A stretch of 41,132 nucleotides of DNA from Pseudomonadota bacterium (GCA_017464085.1 JAFUEE010000190.1:1-41132), one strand, 5' to 3'. Shown: positions 25,614 through 34,726, numbered from the stretch's first letter. Translations and numbers: made by a program. The notes: generated by a model from the sequence alone, not told the origin.

Positions 25614-26273
25614 TCACACACCACGCGCTTCCGGATCCCAGATCACCTTGTGAATCTGAAGGCTCAGCCTCACCGGCGCGTGACTCGCACAGATCCAGCT
25701 CACCAGATCTGATGCTTCCACCGCCCCCCAGACGGGGGAAAAATGTATTATAACACGACCGAGCGCATTATAGTGCCTAAGTTTTTCCATGCACCAGTCA
25801 AAATCTGCACGATCCGACACGACACACTTGATCTCGTCCGTTTCGCGCCATTCCGAGGCATATCCATCCCAGATATCCTCGCGATGACGCGTGCCGCTGC
25901 CAGGCGCTTTCAGGTCGATAATCCGATGAACGCCGGCTGGCACGCCTGACAGCGGGCAGGCGCCGTTCGTCTCCAGAAGCACCGTATATCCGTCTTCGAG
26001 AAGCGCCGACATCAGCGCGCATGCCCCCTCAGGCTGTATCATCGGCTCCCCGCCGGTAATCTCCACCAGCCCGCAACCATACGACTGCACGCGGTCGCAG
26101 ACCTCCTGCACTGTCATCGACACGCCGCCGGAAAATGCATACGACGTATCACACCACGCACAGCGAAGATTGCACCCGGAAAGACGCACGAACACGCACG
26201 GCTGCCCTGAAAAACTCGCCTCCCCCTGAATCGAATAAAATATCTCGCTGACCTGAAGCCTCATCCCGCTCAA
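25614..26273 (-). CDS. queE: 7-carboxy-7-deazaguanine synthase QueE (radical SAM)
   Basis: 219 aa. Converts CPH4 to 7-carboxy-7-deazaguanine using SAM and a [4Fe-4S] cluster. The cluster motif CxxxCxxC is present as CNLRCAWC, preceded by EIFYSIQGEASFSGQP, the typical QueE N-terminus. ITGGEPMIQ is the glycine-rich SAM-binding GGEP element. The start is either a TTG at 26273 overlapping the upstream btpA stop (TTGA), with GGAG 5 nt before, or the ATG at 26264, which has no SD; I prefer the TTG. The next gene, queD, is 24 bp downstream, so two consecutive steps of one pathway are coupled. Confidence 0.94.
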   Translation of the reverse strand: MSGMRLQVSEIFYSIQGEASFSGQPCVFVRLSGCNLRCAWCDTSYAFSGGVSMTVQEVCDRVQSYGCGLVEITGGEPMIQPEGACALMSALLEDGYTVLLETNGACPLSGVPAGVHRIIDLKAPGSGTRHREDIWDGYASEWRETDEIKCVVSDRADFDWCMEKLRHYNALGRVIIHFSPVWGAVEASDLVSWICASHAPVRLSLQIHKVIWDPEARGV

Positions 26274-27064
26274 ATCTTCTCCAGCTCGCGTGCAATCGCC
26301 TGAACGCGCTCAAGTTCCACTGGCTGGCGCCAGTTCCCGTCGATCTTGATCGATGTGCCCACAATCAGGCCGTCCGCTGCCGCGCCGAATTTCGAAGCAT
26401 TCGCCGACGTGATCCCCGATCCGATCACCACTGGAAGGCCCGCTGGGCGCACCTTGGCCACATCCTCGATATGCGCCTCGCAACCCGTCGAGACACCGGT
26501 CACGATCAGCGCATCCGCGCCACAGAACTCAAACCCGTGCGCGAGATCCTCCAAGCGAGCGTCGGACGTGATCGCATGACAGGCATGCTTCTTCTGCACA
26601 TCCGCCCACACGCGGACCGACGATCCGAGATGCTTGCGCAGGCGAAGCACTTCTGCCGCAGACGCGTTCATCAGACCCTCATCCGCCACGTGTGCATACG
26701 CGAACGCTTCCGCACGGATAAAGCTCGCACCAGCGCACGTCGCAAGCGCCATCGCTTCGCAGTTCGCACCCGCGAGCACCTGCACGCCGACTGGAAGGTC
26801 AAAACGAGACACAATCCGGTCGACAGCAATCGCCATCGCCGACACGATCTCGGGACCCACATGGCCGTTCAGATACGGAAGATCCGCCATATTCTCCACA
26901 AGAAGCGCATCGCAGCCGCCAGACACGAGCGTTTCCGCATCCTTCAATGCCGCATCCAGGATTTCCGGCATCGTCAGCGTATTCGCAGGCGTCCCGGGCA
27001 GCGCCCGAAGATGGACCATGCCGATAAAGGCACATTTATGCTTCTGATTCTCAAAAATTTTCAT
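26270..27064 (-). CDS. BtpA/SgcQ family TIM-barrel protein
   Basis: 264 aa from the ATG at 27064, with GAGG 6 nt upstream; the longer frame up to 27271 overlaps the previous gene in another phase and is rejected. Family features: CAFIGMVHLRALPGTP at the N-terminus, GGCDALLVENMADLPY, VGVQVLAGANCEAMALA, FIRAEAFAYAHVADEG, DALIVTGVSTG and GSGITSANASKFGAAADG, the last a phosphate-binding-like loop as in TIM barrels. BtpA was named for stabilising photosystem I in cyanobacteria; in non-photosynthetic bacteria its function is not established and it may be an enzyme. It overlaps the queE start and lies 13 bp after the GT51 fusion gene, so it belongs to that transcript. Confidence 0.9.
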   Translation of the reverse strand: MKIFENQKHKCAFIGMVHLRALPGTPANTLTMPEILDAALKDAETLVSGGCDALLVENMADLPYLNGHVGPEIVSAMAIAVDRIVSRFDLPVGVQVLAGANCEAMALATCAGASFIRAEAFAYAHVADEGLMNASAAEVLRLRKHLGSSVRVWADVQKKHACHAITSDARLEDLAHGFEFCGADALIVTGVSTGCEAHIEDVAKVRPAGLPVVIGSGITSANASKFGAAADGLIVGTSIKIDGNWRQPVELERVQAIARELEKI

Positions 27065-27077
27065 CGCTTTCCTCTGT

Positions 27078-30000
27078 TCAATTGGCCAGCTCTTTCGATG
27101 GCATCGCCTCAGGCAAAAATGTTTCAAATATGGACTCCGCTGCCTCTGCATCCGCGTCTTCCCCGCGATAGCCGCAGTTCGGCGCGCGAAGCGGCAGCAG
27201 CGGCTCCCCATCCGATGTATAAAGCTCCGGATTGTAACCGTACGCCGTTGGATCGTTCGGATCGGGCACATAGAACGCCAGCGAGTCGCTGTCGAGCATC
27301 AGCTGGAGACTGTCCCGGGGCGGACAGCACGGCTCGAACATCACCGGCTGCCCCTGTTTGGCTGCGCGCGCGCGCATCCGCGCAATCACGTCCGGATCGC
27401 ATTTGCGGCGGTACATCTCGCGGATATAAAAACTCATCGTCTTCTGAATCCCATTGTCCAGCTTCGGGCTCATGCGGTAATGCGCCCCGCGACGGGGATT
27501 CGGGATGATCGCCATCAAAAATGCGCTTTCCTTGAGCGAAAGCGCCTGGCTGCGCTTGCCGAAATAATATTTCGATGCCTCCTCGATGCCGTAAATCTCC
27601 GGACCAAACTCTATGATGTTGAAGTAAAGCTCCATGATGCGCTTCTTCGGAATGCGCATCACGGACTCCATCAGCCACGTGTAGATCACTTCCTGGAACT
27701 TCCGCGCGATCGTCTTCGTGCGGTCAAAGAACAAATTCTTCACGAGCTGCATGCTGATCGTCGATGCACCACGGCTGAACGCCTGACGGCTGACGTTCTT
27801 CTCAAGCGCCGCCTTGACCTGGAGCGGACTGAACCCCTGATGCGTAAAGAATGAGCCGTCCTCTGTCGTCGTGATCAGCTGAACCAGCCAGGGATTGATA
27901 TCGTCAAACAGCACCCAGTCCGGATAAGACAGGCGCACTTCTTCTGCTGTCATCCGGGGCATATAAGTCGTGACGCCCTGTACCGTCACCGGATAAATCG
28001 ACGGCGGTATCGTGATCGTATGCGGCTGCAGTGCATTGGGATCCTGCACCTCGTAATGCATGCCGTGATTGAGCGCGTTCAGGTCGCGACCTGCAGGCCA
28101 CCTCAGAACCTGAAAATCCTGGGACGGAACAAGCGAAAACTTATGCTGGACATCAGAGAGCGAATCCAGCCTGCCATGAGCCTCGAAGTGAAGCCCAAGC
28201 GTTCCGCGCCATGTCAGGCCATCCAATTCCGTTCTAAGCGCATGCGGTATCGCATCAAATAATACCTGCATGTCCTGATTCGGAAGATCCGTCGTGATAT
28301 CAAACTGCCAGGTTTTCCCTGCGGAGACGTCCTTAAGGCCGTGTTTAGACCTTGAGACATCTCTGGCTTTTTGAGGCACATTCGCGAGCTTCGCCCCAAA
28401 GCGAAGCGATGCCCCGGATGTCTCTACAGACACATTCTCCACGCTGAATGTCTGCGCATTCAAATCGGCATTCAATACGGCGGATACAGAACCGCTCAAT
28501 ACTGCGGGCTCACGGCTCAGCGCATCTATCTGCCACGAAAACTGATCGACCTTGAGCTGCGTATCCAGGCGCGCAAGCGAACGCTTCAAGTCTGCGTCAA
28601 AACCTATCCTGACACTGGCGACCGTATCCTTCAGATCCATCTTCGGGAGCCAGCGATACAGCGCGCCGTCCGCATCCGGATAACCTGCGCGATACTGCTC
28701 AAGGCCCTTCTGCCCTTTGCCTAGCTTTTCCCCCGCTTTCATCGAACGGACGGCAAAAATACCGCTCACGCGATCATCTGACGCATGATATGCGCCGCTC
28801 AGCGTCATATCAGAGCGAATCGGCTCTCGCAATTCCATCGAAAGATCGACATCCAAAAGCTTGCGGATATTCCTGTAACCGATCTCAAGATCGATCTGAT
28901 CCACCTCCGCATTCAGAAAAGATGTGTTCCGGAGATCTTCAAGCACATATCTGCCGCCCGTCACAAATAACCGCTGCGTGAAAAAATAATCCTTCAGATT
29001 TATCTTCTTCGCATCCGCTTTCTTGACGGCATCCGCAACTACGGCGCGCGCGATCGCTTCCCCGGGATTCGGATTCTTCTCAATCGCGGCTTTCACGCCA
29101 GCCTCAAGCGCTGCCGCCGTCGCATCCTGCGCCATCTTCGCGGCTTTGGCCTTCAGGTTTTCTGGAAAATTTACAAATTCCGACAAAAGTCCCCAAAGAA
29201 CCGATCCATTGTCCAGAAAATAATCATGCACTTCCGGTGATACGAGCTCGACTTCTTTGAAATAAACACCCCCAACTTTCTTCGGAGGCATCTCCATCAG
29301 CCATGCACGGGCTTTTTCTGCAGAAAATACCTTCCGCTCCCCTGACTGCACCTCAAGGCCGACAACTTCAACAGTCGAGGGAAAGACAAAATTCACATGG
29401 TCAAAAACAAATGAAGCGCCATGCTGCTTGAAAACAGACGGAACACTGCCGTCCGCACCACGCGGCTGGCTCAGTGAAATCGTCCCCTTGGACTTGCCTG
29501 AAATGCTGCCGCTCAAGCGCGATTCATACGTCTGATGCTCCCCTGCCGACACGATCAGCGCAGACACATTCCCAGACAGATCATAAAGCCCGCGCTCGCG
29601 CTCTGCTTCCTGCACGCGCACATTCGACGCAGAGACCGCTCCGACCTCGACAGATCCCGCCACATCAAACGACGGCATCGACACCGATATCTCATTCACC
29701 TCGATCACCGGAAACGGCGAAAAATACTTTTTCCACGCGCTTGGCGCTGCAGATCCCCCCGAAGCACCAGATTTCGACTTGAGCTTTTGAATGATATCGT
29801 CAAAATTCGTCGCATGGTCATCCACTCGCAGCTGAATGCCCAGCTCCCCGACCGATATTCTGGAGATGGAAAACTCCCCGACCGGAATGCCGCTCAGAGA
29901 GACCTTTAATTCTTCAAGCGTCAGGCCTGACCGCTCCGGAGCGTTGACATCTGAAACCGATATGCGGGATATCCTTGCGCTCGAAAGGCCAGTCAATCGA

Positions 30001-30176
30001 ACATCTGAAAGCTCAAAATGCCGGCCAGTCTTCTCCTCAGCCTTGGCCAAAGCCTCAGAGACCTTTTGATCAATCACCATCGGTATCACGAAAAACCACG
30101 CAATCCCTATCCCGACAATGATCACACAGAGCGACACGATAATGCCGATCCGCAAGCCTCTTGAATTAAACGCCAT
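27078..30176 (-). CDS. AsmA-like protein fused to GT51 peptidoglycan glycosyltransferase
   Basis: 1032 aa from the ATG at 30176 (MAFNSRGLRIG) with GGAG 7 nt upstream. One N-terminal membrane segment (about residues 8-32) is followed by a long periplasmic region of AsmA/TamB-like character: TGRHFELSDVRLTGLSSARI near residue 50 and repeated SVSLSGI/FDIT-type strands. The C-terminal third (about 730-960) is a complete GT51 domain: EDGSFFTHQGF (usual EDxxFxxHxG, catalytic Glu), RGASTISMQLVKNLF, RKFQEVIYTWLME (second Glu) and KKRIMELYFNIIEFG. There is no transpeptidase domain. It should polymerise lipid II into glycan strands at the inner membrane, while the AsmA-like part may shape a periplasmic or envelope-spanning path. 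It is the first gene of a five-gene run. Confidence 0.85.
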   Translation of the reverse strand: MAFNSRGLRIGIIVSLCVIIVGIGIAWFFVIPMVIDQKVSEALAKAEEKTGRHFELSDVRLTGLSSARISRISVSDVNAPERSGLTLEELKVSLSGIPVGEFSISRISVGELGIQLRVDDHATNFDDIIQKLKSKSGASGGSAAPSAWKKYFSPFPVIEVNEISVSMPSFDVAGSVEVGAVSASNVRVQEAERERGLYDLSGNVSALIVSAGEHQTYESRLSGSISGKSKGTISLSQPRGADGSVPSVFKQHGASFVFDHVNFVFPSTVEVVGLEVQSGERKVFSAEKARAWLMEMPPKKVGGVYFKEVELVSPEVHDYFLDNGSVLWGLLSEFVNFPENLKAKAAKMAQDATAAALEAGVKAAIEKNPNPGEAIARAVVADAVKKADAKKINLKDYFFTQRLFVTGGRYVLEDLRNTSFLNAEVDQIDLEIGYRNIRKLLDVDLSMELREPIRSDMTLSGAYHASDDRVSGIFAVRSMKAGEKLGKGQKGLEQYRAGYPDADGALYRWLPKMDLKDTVASVRIGFDADLKRSLARLDTQLKVDQFSWQIDALSREPAVLSGSVSAVLNADLNAQTFSVENVSVETSGASLRFGAKLANVPQKARDVSRSKHGLKDVSAGKTWQFDITTDLPNQDMQVLFDAIPHALRTELDGLTWRGTLGLHFEAHGRLDSLSDVQHKFSLVPSQDFQVLRWPAGRDLNALNHGMHYEVQDPNALQPHTITIPPSIYPVTVQGVTTYMPRMTAEEVRLSYPDWVLFDDINPWLVQLITTTEDGSFFTHQGFSPLQVKAALEKNVSRQAFSRGASTISMQLVKNLFFDRTKTIARKFQEVIYTWLMESVMRIPKKRIMELYFNIIEFGPEIYGIEEASKYYFGKRSQALSLKESAFLMAIIPNPRRGAHYRMSPKLDNGIQKTMSFYIREMYRRKCDPDVIARMRARAAKQGQPVMFEPCCPPRDSLQLMLDSDSLAFYVPDPNDPTAYGYNPELYTSDGEPLLPLRAPNCGYRGEDADAEAAESIFETFLPEAMPSKELAN

Positions 30177-30393
30177 CCATCTACTCCATTTACCCCCCAA
30201 TGCACAGCGCATACGCAAAGAAAACGGCAAGTGGATCTCCTCTTGCACAACCGCAAAGCCTCTTTCGAACCTTTGCGATATCCATCCAACGGACAGACCT
30301 TTGCGCCCCGCGCCACAACGCACCGGCAGCAGGTCCATTGAGCATTACGCTACATCAGACGAACCTGCACAATCCCCGGCCACCCGTTCAGAA

Positions 30394-30708
30394 TTATTCC
30401 ACATCAGCGGGCTTGTCTTCGGCTGCTTCAGCTTTGGCTGCTTCAAGCTCTGCCTTCTCACTCTCAAGTTTCTCTACCGTCTCACGAAGCTCATCGACTT
30501 CCTTCTGCGTCGCAAGACCAAGTTTTGATGCGATGCCGGCCTTGATCGCGTCGGATGCTTCCTGGGCCTTTCCAAGCGCGTTCATGCCAATCTCGAGTGC
30601 CTTCTGCGCCTGCGGAGAGGCTAACACCTGCTGCGCACGTTCTGACTCCATGATTGCCATTCCCTTTGTCAGAACCTTATCCAGAATCGCAGAAATCTCC
30701 TTCTTCAT
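30394..30708 (-). CDS. Small coiled-coil protein, phasin/BMFP-like
   Basis: 104 aa from the ATG at 30708, with AAGGAGG 5 nt upstream (very strong SD), suggesting high expression. The N-terminal two thirds are helical and Ala/Met-rich (ILDKVLTKGMAIMESERAQ, ALGKAQEASDAIKAGIASKL). The rest is a charged coiled coil (LGLATQKEVDELRETVEKLE) ending in an Ala/Glu tail. The T-x-x-E-V-D-x-L-x-x-x-V-x-x-L-E pattern resembles phasins and UbiK/BMFP proteins, which bind lipid or polyester surfaces. That is a structural likeness only; the function is not established. It stands alone between PP2C and the GT51 operon. Confidence 0.8.
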   Translation of the reverse strand: MKKEISAILDKVLTKGMAIMESERAQQVLASPQAQKALEIGMNALGKAQEASDAIKAGIASKLGLATQKEVDELRETVEKLESEKAELEAAKAEAAEDKPADVE

Positions 30709-30834
30709 ATCATCCTCCTTCATATTAATTTGCAAACAGCAGCTCAAAAAACTGCCACTTCCCTCTTTTTACCACGCCTATGGAACATAAAACATCAAAA
30801 ATTTGACTTTACTCCCTACACCCACCATCCGCTG

Positions 30835-30854
30835 CCCCCCCCCCCAAAAAAAAA
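30835..30854. repeat. Homopolymer run: 11 C then 9 A
   Basis: Eleven C residues (30835-30845) are followed directly by nine A residues (30846-30854) upstream of the coiled-coil gene. Such a run is prone to slippage, and could also be a sequencing or assembly weak point. Confidence 0.85.
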
Positions 30855-30873
30855 GACACCTCAATGCTACGGC

Positions 30874-30908
30874 AAAAAAAAAGACGCGAAACATCGCGTC
30901 TTTTTTTC
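30874..30908 (-). terminator. Rho-independent terminator of the PP2C gene
   Basis: Stem GACGCG/CGCGTC with a 6-nt loop, A-run on one side and T-run on the other. On the minus strand it lies 18 bp after the PP2C stop. The symmetry makes it bidirectional. Confidence 0.92.
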
Positions 30909-30925
30909 AAGCCTACAATCCACAA

Positions 30926-31693
30926 TCAGTCAGCAATGTACTGCGCAAGCACACAAGTCACATTATCTTTACCGCCGTTATCGCACGCGCGCTGAATGAG
31001 CGCAGACACCGCCGCTTGAAGGTCATCACTGTGAGCACGAAGCAGTTCCTGCATCTGCTCATCGGGAACTTCACCAGAAAGGCCGTCCGAACACAACAGA
31101 TAGATATCCTTGTCCTGAGGCACCTCAAAGCTCACATCCACCTGAACGTTGTCTTTCATGCCCAATGCACGGACAATGACGTTTTTATGCGGGAAGTTCT
31201 TGATCTCCTCTTCGGTCAATACCTTCATCTTGATGTAGTCATTGAGCAGCGAATGGTCTTCTGTCATCTGCTTGAGCTCACCATTGCGGAAACGATAGAT
31301 ACGCGAGTCACCCACATGCGCCAGGTAAACGCCGTCTTTCGTGAAGTTCACAGCCACGATCGTCGTACCCATGCCTTTCTTCTTCACGTTGGCAAGCGCC
31401 TCCTCGTAAATACGAAGATTCGCATACTTAATCGCTGTCACAAGGCGATTCTCTTCATACTTCTTCTGACGGTCCATCTTGAACGGCCAAGTGATCTCAT
31501 CATCTTCTGCCGTGTCCTTGAAAAACTGAGACACTGTCTCGACTGCCATCTTGCTCGCAACTTCACCTGCTGCGTGACCGCCCATACCGTCGGCAACGAT
31601 ATATAAAAGTTGATCATGCACAATAAGATAACTGTCTTCATTGTGATTACGTTTTCTGCCGACGTTGGTCTCGCCTGCCTTACGAATGCTCAT
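30926..31693 (-). CDS. PP2C-family serine/threonine phosphatase
   Basis: 255 aa, the length of stand-alone bacterial PP2C (Stp/PrpC) enzymes, which remove phosphate from proteins modified by Hanks-type kinases. Metal-binding and catalytic motifs are all present: RNHNEDSYL, VADGMGGHAAGE, THVGDSRIYRF-type segment (AHVGDSRIYR), LLCSDGLSGEV and GKDNVTC. There is no signal or transmembrane segment, so it is cytoplasmic. An AGGGA lies about 11 nt before the ATG. No partner kinase is encoded in the window. It is a single gene closed by the terminator at 30874-30908. Confidence 0.95.
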   Translation of the reverse strand: MSIRKAGETNVGRKRNHNEDSYLIVHDQLLYIVADGMGGHAAGEVASKMAVETVSQFFKDTAEDDEITWPFKMDRQKKYEENRLVTAIKYANLRIYEEALANVKKKGMGTTIVAVNFTKDGVYLAHVGDSRIYRFRNGELKQMTEDHSLLNDYIKMKVLTEEEIKNFPHKNVIVRALGMKDNVQVDVSFEVPQDKDIYLLCSDGLSGEVPDEQMQELLRAHSDDLQAAVSALIQRACDNGGKDNVTCVLAQYIAD

Positions 31694-32168
31694 CTTTACT
31701 TATCCCTGTCACGATATGTCAAAAAAACCAGATACCCTTTGTCTGGCATGTTAGATTTTTCTTTTACGCCGTTTTACTAGTTCTTGTCAATATCTCCACC
31801 TATATTTTCCACTTCCTCGCCCAACGCACACGCTCCCCACGCCTATTGCCACGCCTTCTGCGCACTGCCCACATGACGCACGCAAAGTCAATCAAGTACA
31901 GCAAAGTCAATCAAGTACACCAGTGTTAAGCGAGAGACCTCGTCAGCCACATGCACCACTGAGACCGGGGTTTTAGAAAGCGAGCCCCCGAATCGCTCTT
32001 TGCGTACACCGTGACTGCCCCCACTGACTTCCCCAGGCCGCATCTCCCAACCATCCACATCACACGCCACACTAAATTCGCGACTACGGTGTTGTCAGCA
32101 ACGCCCTATATTGATAAAAGACCGCCGCTTTCTACACTCGATGAAAGCTTTGATACACAGGCTGACAC
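31694..32168. other. 475-bp divergent region with a 19-bp duplication
   Basis: Between PP2C (-) and the TPR protein (+). It has a pyrimidine-rich stretch and the tandem 19-mer at 31882-31919. A 60-codon minus-strand frame at 31888-32070 has a faint HD-domain-like VVHVADEV segment, which is too weak to call a gene. No TAT/ATA hairpin is seen. Confidence 0.5.
31882..31919. repeat. 19-bp direct tandem duplication
   Basis: GCAAAGTCAATCAAGTACA occurs twice, back to back (31882-31900, 31901-31919), with no mismatch. Confidence 0.95.
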
Positions 32169-33419
32169 ATGAACGATATCCAAAATATTCACCCCGGAAA
32201 ACTCAAACGAAAATCCAAAAGATCCACCTCCGCAAGCGTCGTTGATCTACCCGCAGTCAAATCCGATCCCGCACCTCAGGGCAACCTGCTCGGCGATGTC
32301 ATCCTTGAGCCCGCCGGCCTCAAGCTGCATCCGGATACCATCGACATCGGGGGCTCCAGCGAAACCGCCGAAATCGCACTCGAGCCCAAAATCTCTCTCA
32401 AAACCCCAGAACCCGAAAAACGCGATGAATCACCGCTCTCCCGACTCTCTGAAACCGTCAAATCACCCTCCACGGAATCAAGAGCGCTCTCACTCGCGAC
32501 CGATCTCCCTGCTGAAACAGACTTCCCACCAGCGCGCTCAAAACGAAAATCACCCAAAAATAAACCCGCTGAGCCCGAACCTACCACGCCCGATACAAAA
32601 AAACTTCAGGAAATCCTCGCCGAAGTCCAAGAGACGAACAAACAGTGCCTCGATACGCTCTCAAGACTCCAGAACATCAATATACAAAACGAAAAACGGT
32701 ACGCGCTCAACCTGATCGTCGGCTTCATCATCGTCGCAATTATCGCAGCCATCGGCATCTTCGCAGGTCTCAATCTCAAACAAAGCGCCAAAAACAGCGA
32801 GTTCAAGTTCAAACAGGAATCCTACAACAGCGCCATCGAAGCCAGGAATTTCCTCGAAGCCGAACTCGAAAAAGACCGAAAAAGCTCCACTGCCGCCTTC
32901 GAAGTCTATCAGAAAATCGACAAAGGCCTCTTCGCAGAAGCCGTCGAAACTTTCACTGAAGTCCGCGAACAGCTCACCACTCACCCAGCCGAAATCGCCC
33001 TCCTCGAAGCCAAAATCGACGAAATACAGCGAAAACTCGCGCAAAATGCCTTCGACTCCGGCATACTCCTCTACAATGCCTCAAATTACGAACAGGCCCG
33101 CGACGCCTTCTTCAAAAGCCTTGCGCACAACGAAAATGCCCCCTACACGCCAAGGCTGAACTATCACCTCGCAATGTCGCTCTACCAGCTCGGCGACTTT
33201 GAGGGCGCAAGACGATATTTCGCGCTCATCAGCCCCTCAGAGCTCAGCGCCGACATGGATGCACAGGCGCGCTTCTATCGCGCCATGGCCGCAGAAAAAC
33301 TCGGCGACGATGCTGAGGCTTTCGAACAGTTTGACCTCTTCCTCAAAAAATACAGGTACCACAAGCTCTCTGACGAAGCCGCAAAACACCGCTCAAAACT
33401 CGAATCCGCCAAGCGCTGA
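32169..33419 (+). CDS. Membrane-anchored TPR protein
   Basis: 416 aa. Residues 1-145 are a Ser/Pro/Lys-rich, probably disordered cytoplasmic region. A coiled coil (KKLQEILAEVQETNKQCLDTLSRL) then leads to one transmembrane segment at about 179-200 (LNLIVGFIIVAIIAAIGIFAGL). The remaining part is periplasmic and helical, with TPR repeats: AFDSGILLYNASNYEQARDAF, YHLAMSLYQLGDFEGARRYF and FYRAMAAEKLGDDAEAFEQF. No catalytic motif is seen. Proteins of this layout are usually scaffolds for envelope complexes. An AGG lies 8 nt before the ATG. The gene stands alone, with 223 bp to manA. Confidence 0.85.
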   Translation: MNDIQNIHPGKLKRKSKRSTSASVVDLPAVKSDPAPQGNLLGDVILEPAGLKLHPDTIDIGGSSETAEIALEPKISLKTPEPEKRDESPLSRLSETVKSPSTESRALSLATDLPAETDFPPARSKRKSPKNKPAEPEPTTPDTKKLQEILAEVQETNKQCLDTLSRLQNINIQNEKRYALNLIVGFIIVAIIAAIGIFAGLNLKQSAKNSEFKFKQESYNSAIEARNFLEAELEKDRKSSTAAFEVYQKIDKGLFAEAVETFTEVREQLTTHPAEIALLEAKIDEIQRKLAQNAFDSGILLYNASNYEQARDAFFKSLAHNENAPYTPRLNYHLAMSLYQLGDFEGARRYFALISPSELSADMDAQARFYRAMAAEKLGDDAEAFEQFDLFLKKYRYHKLSDEAAKHRSKLESAKR

Positions 33420-33501
33420 CTCGAACCTCTCGCAATCGCACACACCGCCGACTGCTAACATTTCTTTTGCCCTATACACGCATTTGCTCTATGCTCCGCG
33501 T

Positions 33502-33546
33502 CCCTTGTGTTCAACCAATGAACACAGGGCGCCGCTTTGCGGCGTA
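33502..33546. repeat. Two overlapping hairpins upstream of manA
   Basis: GTGTTC/GAACAC with a CCC/GGG foot (33502-33529), then CGCCGC-ttt-GCGGCG (33530-33544) followed by TAT. They lie about 100-140 bp before manA and about 80 bp after the TPR gene. The second could be a very degenerate TAT/ATA member, but the inner stem is missing. Confidence 0.55.
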
Positions 33547-33642
33547 TATGCCCGCTTCATCCCTCTGTGTCTTAAACTGACACAAACAATCATCCGGGCT
33601 CGGCATCCTCATAAGGTCCATGACCACTGCTATTATAATGAT

Positions 33643-34725
33643 ATGGGCTCCAACTTTCTGAAATTTCGCCCTGACAACTTCACCGATTACGTTCGCACCC
33701 CTTGGGCTGGCACGCGAATCGCCCGCGTGCTCAAATCCAAACTGGGAATCGCTCTGCCCCCTTTCATCGGAGAATCCTGGGAATTCTCGACCTCCGCTGA
33801 ACTCCCCAGCAAGTGCTTGGACATATATGAAGGCACTTTTACGAGTTTCCTGCAAACCCATGGTGGCGATTGGCTCAGCGACGCACACAGACAGGCATGG
33901 GGCAATCAGACCCCCTTGCTCGTCAAATATATCGATGCCGCGCACGATCTCTCCGTGCAGCTGCATCCCCCCATCGAAACCCCAGATATGCCCGACAACC
34001 TCAGCGGAAAATGGGAATCATGGCTAGTGCTCGCGAGCGATCCGAATGCAGGCATCTACCTGGGCATCCGCCCGGATGTCACGCCTGATGAATTCATCGA
34101 CGCTGTGCATTCCAAGCGCTCTCTCAAGCCGCTCCTTCATTTCGTTCCAGTGCATCCCGGTGATCTCTATATCATCCCCCCATGCACCATTCATGCGCTC
34201 GGGGCCGGCATCTGCGCGCTCGAACCACAGCTCATGCAGCCTGGAAAAATCGCCGTCTCCTACCGGCTCTACGACTGGAACAGGCGATACGACAGCAAGG
34301 GAAACCTCTGCGACTCAGGCAAACCGCGCGCGCTTCACATCGATGAATCGCTCCGCTTCATCGACTTCGACGCTCCCAGAGGTGAAGCACTCGAAAAACG
34401 ATGCCGCATCCTTCCCAAAGTCCTGACTGACGATGGCTCGCTGCGCGTCGCTGAATTTTCTCTGCGCCCTTGCCTCATCGCGAGAATACTCTCTGGCTCC
34501 GGTATCTGGCAGGACACACTCCCGCACGAACTCATGTTCCTCTCTGTCATGCAAGGACAGGCAGAGATCGACATCGACGGCACTGTGCAATCCATAAAAG
34601 CCGGCGAAAGCGGCGCAATCGCAGCCTCCGCACACAACCTCAAAATTTCGGCCGACAACGCGCGCATCTATATGGCTCACTGCCTGCCGCATCACTACAG
34701 CGAATGCGCGGCCGGACACCTATGA
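33643..34725 (+). CDS. manA: Type I mannose-6-phosphate isomerase ManA
   Basis: 360 aa from the ATG at 33643, where homology to the family begins (FLKFRPDNFTDYVRTPWAGTR). It interconverts mannose 6-phosphate and fructose 6-phosphate, feeding GDP-mannose and envelope sugar synthesis. Zinc ligands of the cupin are visible: Q106-x-H108 (VQLHPP, usual QVHP), K123/E125 (KWESW) and H184 (CTIHALGAG). It is of the short form. A longer frame upstream begins inside the TPR gene and is rejected. There is no SD; a TATAAT box at 33634-33639 lies just 4 nt before the ATG, which may mean a leaderless transcript. The next gene starts 1 bp after the stop, and mnmE follows with a 4-bp overlap. Confidence 0.92.
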   Translation: MGSNFLKFRPDNFTDYVRTPWAGTRIARVLKSKLGIALPPFIGESWEFSTSAELPSKCLDIYEGTFTSFLQTHGGDWLSDAHRQAWGNQTPLLVKYIDAAHDLSVQLHPPIETPDMPDNLSGKWESWLVLASDPNAGIYLGIRPDVTPDEFIDAVHSKRSLKPLLHFVPVHPGDLYIIPPCTIHALGAGICALEPQLMQPGKIAVSYRLYDWNRRYDSKGNLCDSGKPRALHIDESLRFIDFDAPRGEALEKRCRILPKVLTDDGSLRVAEFSLRPCLIARILSGSGIWQDTLPHELMFLSVMQGQAEIDIDGTVQSIKAGESGAIAASAHNLKISADNARIYMAHCLPHHYSECAAGHL

Positions 34726-34726
34726 T

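Noticed and set aside
31888..32070. 60-codon minus-strand ORF with an HD-like VVHVADEV segment
   Set aside because: Too short and isolated; one short motif is not enough to call a gene or pseudogene.
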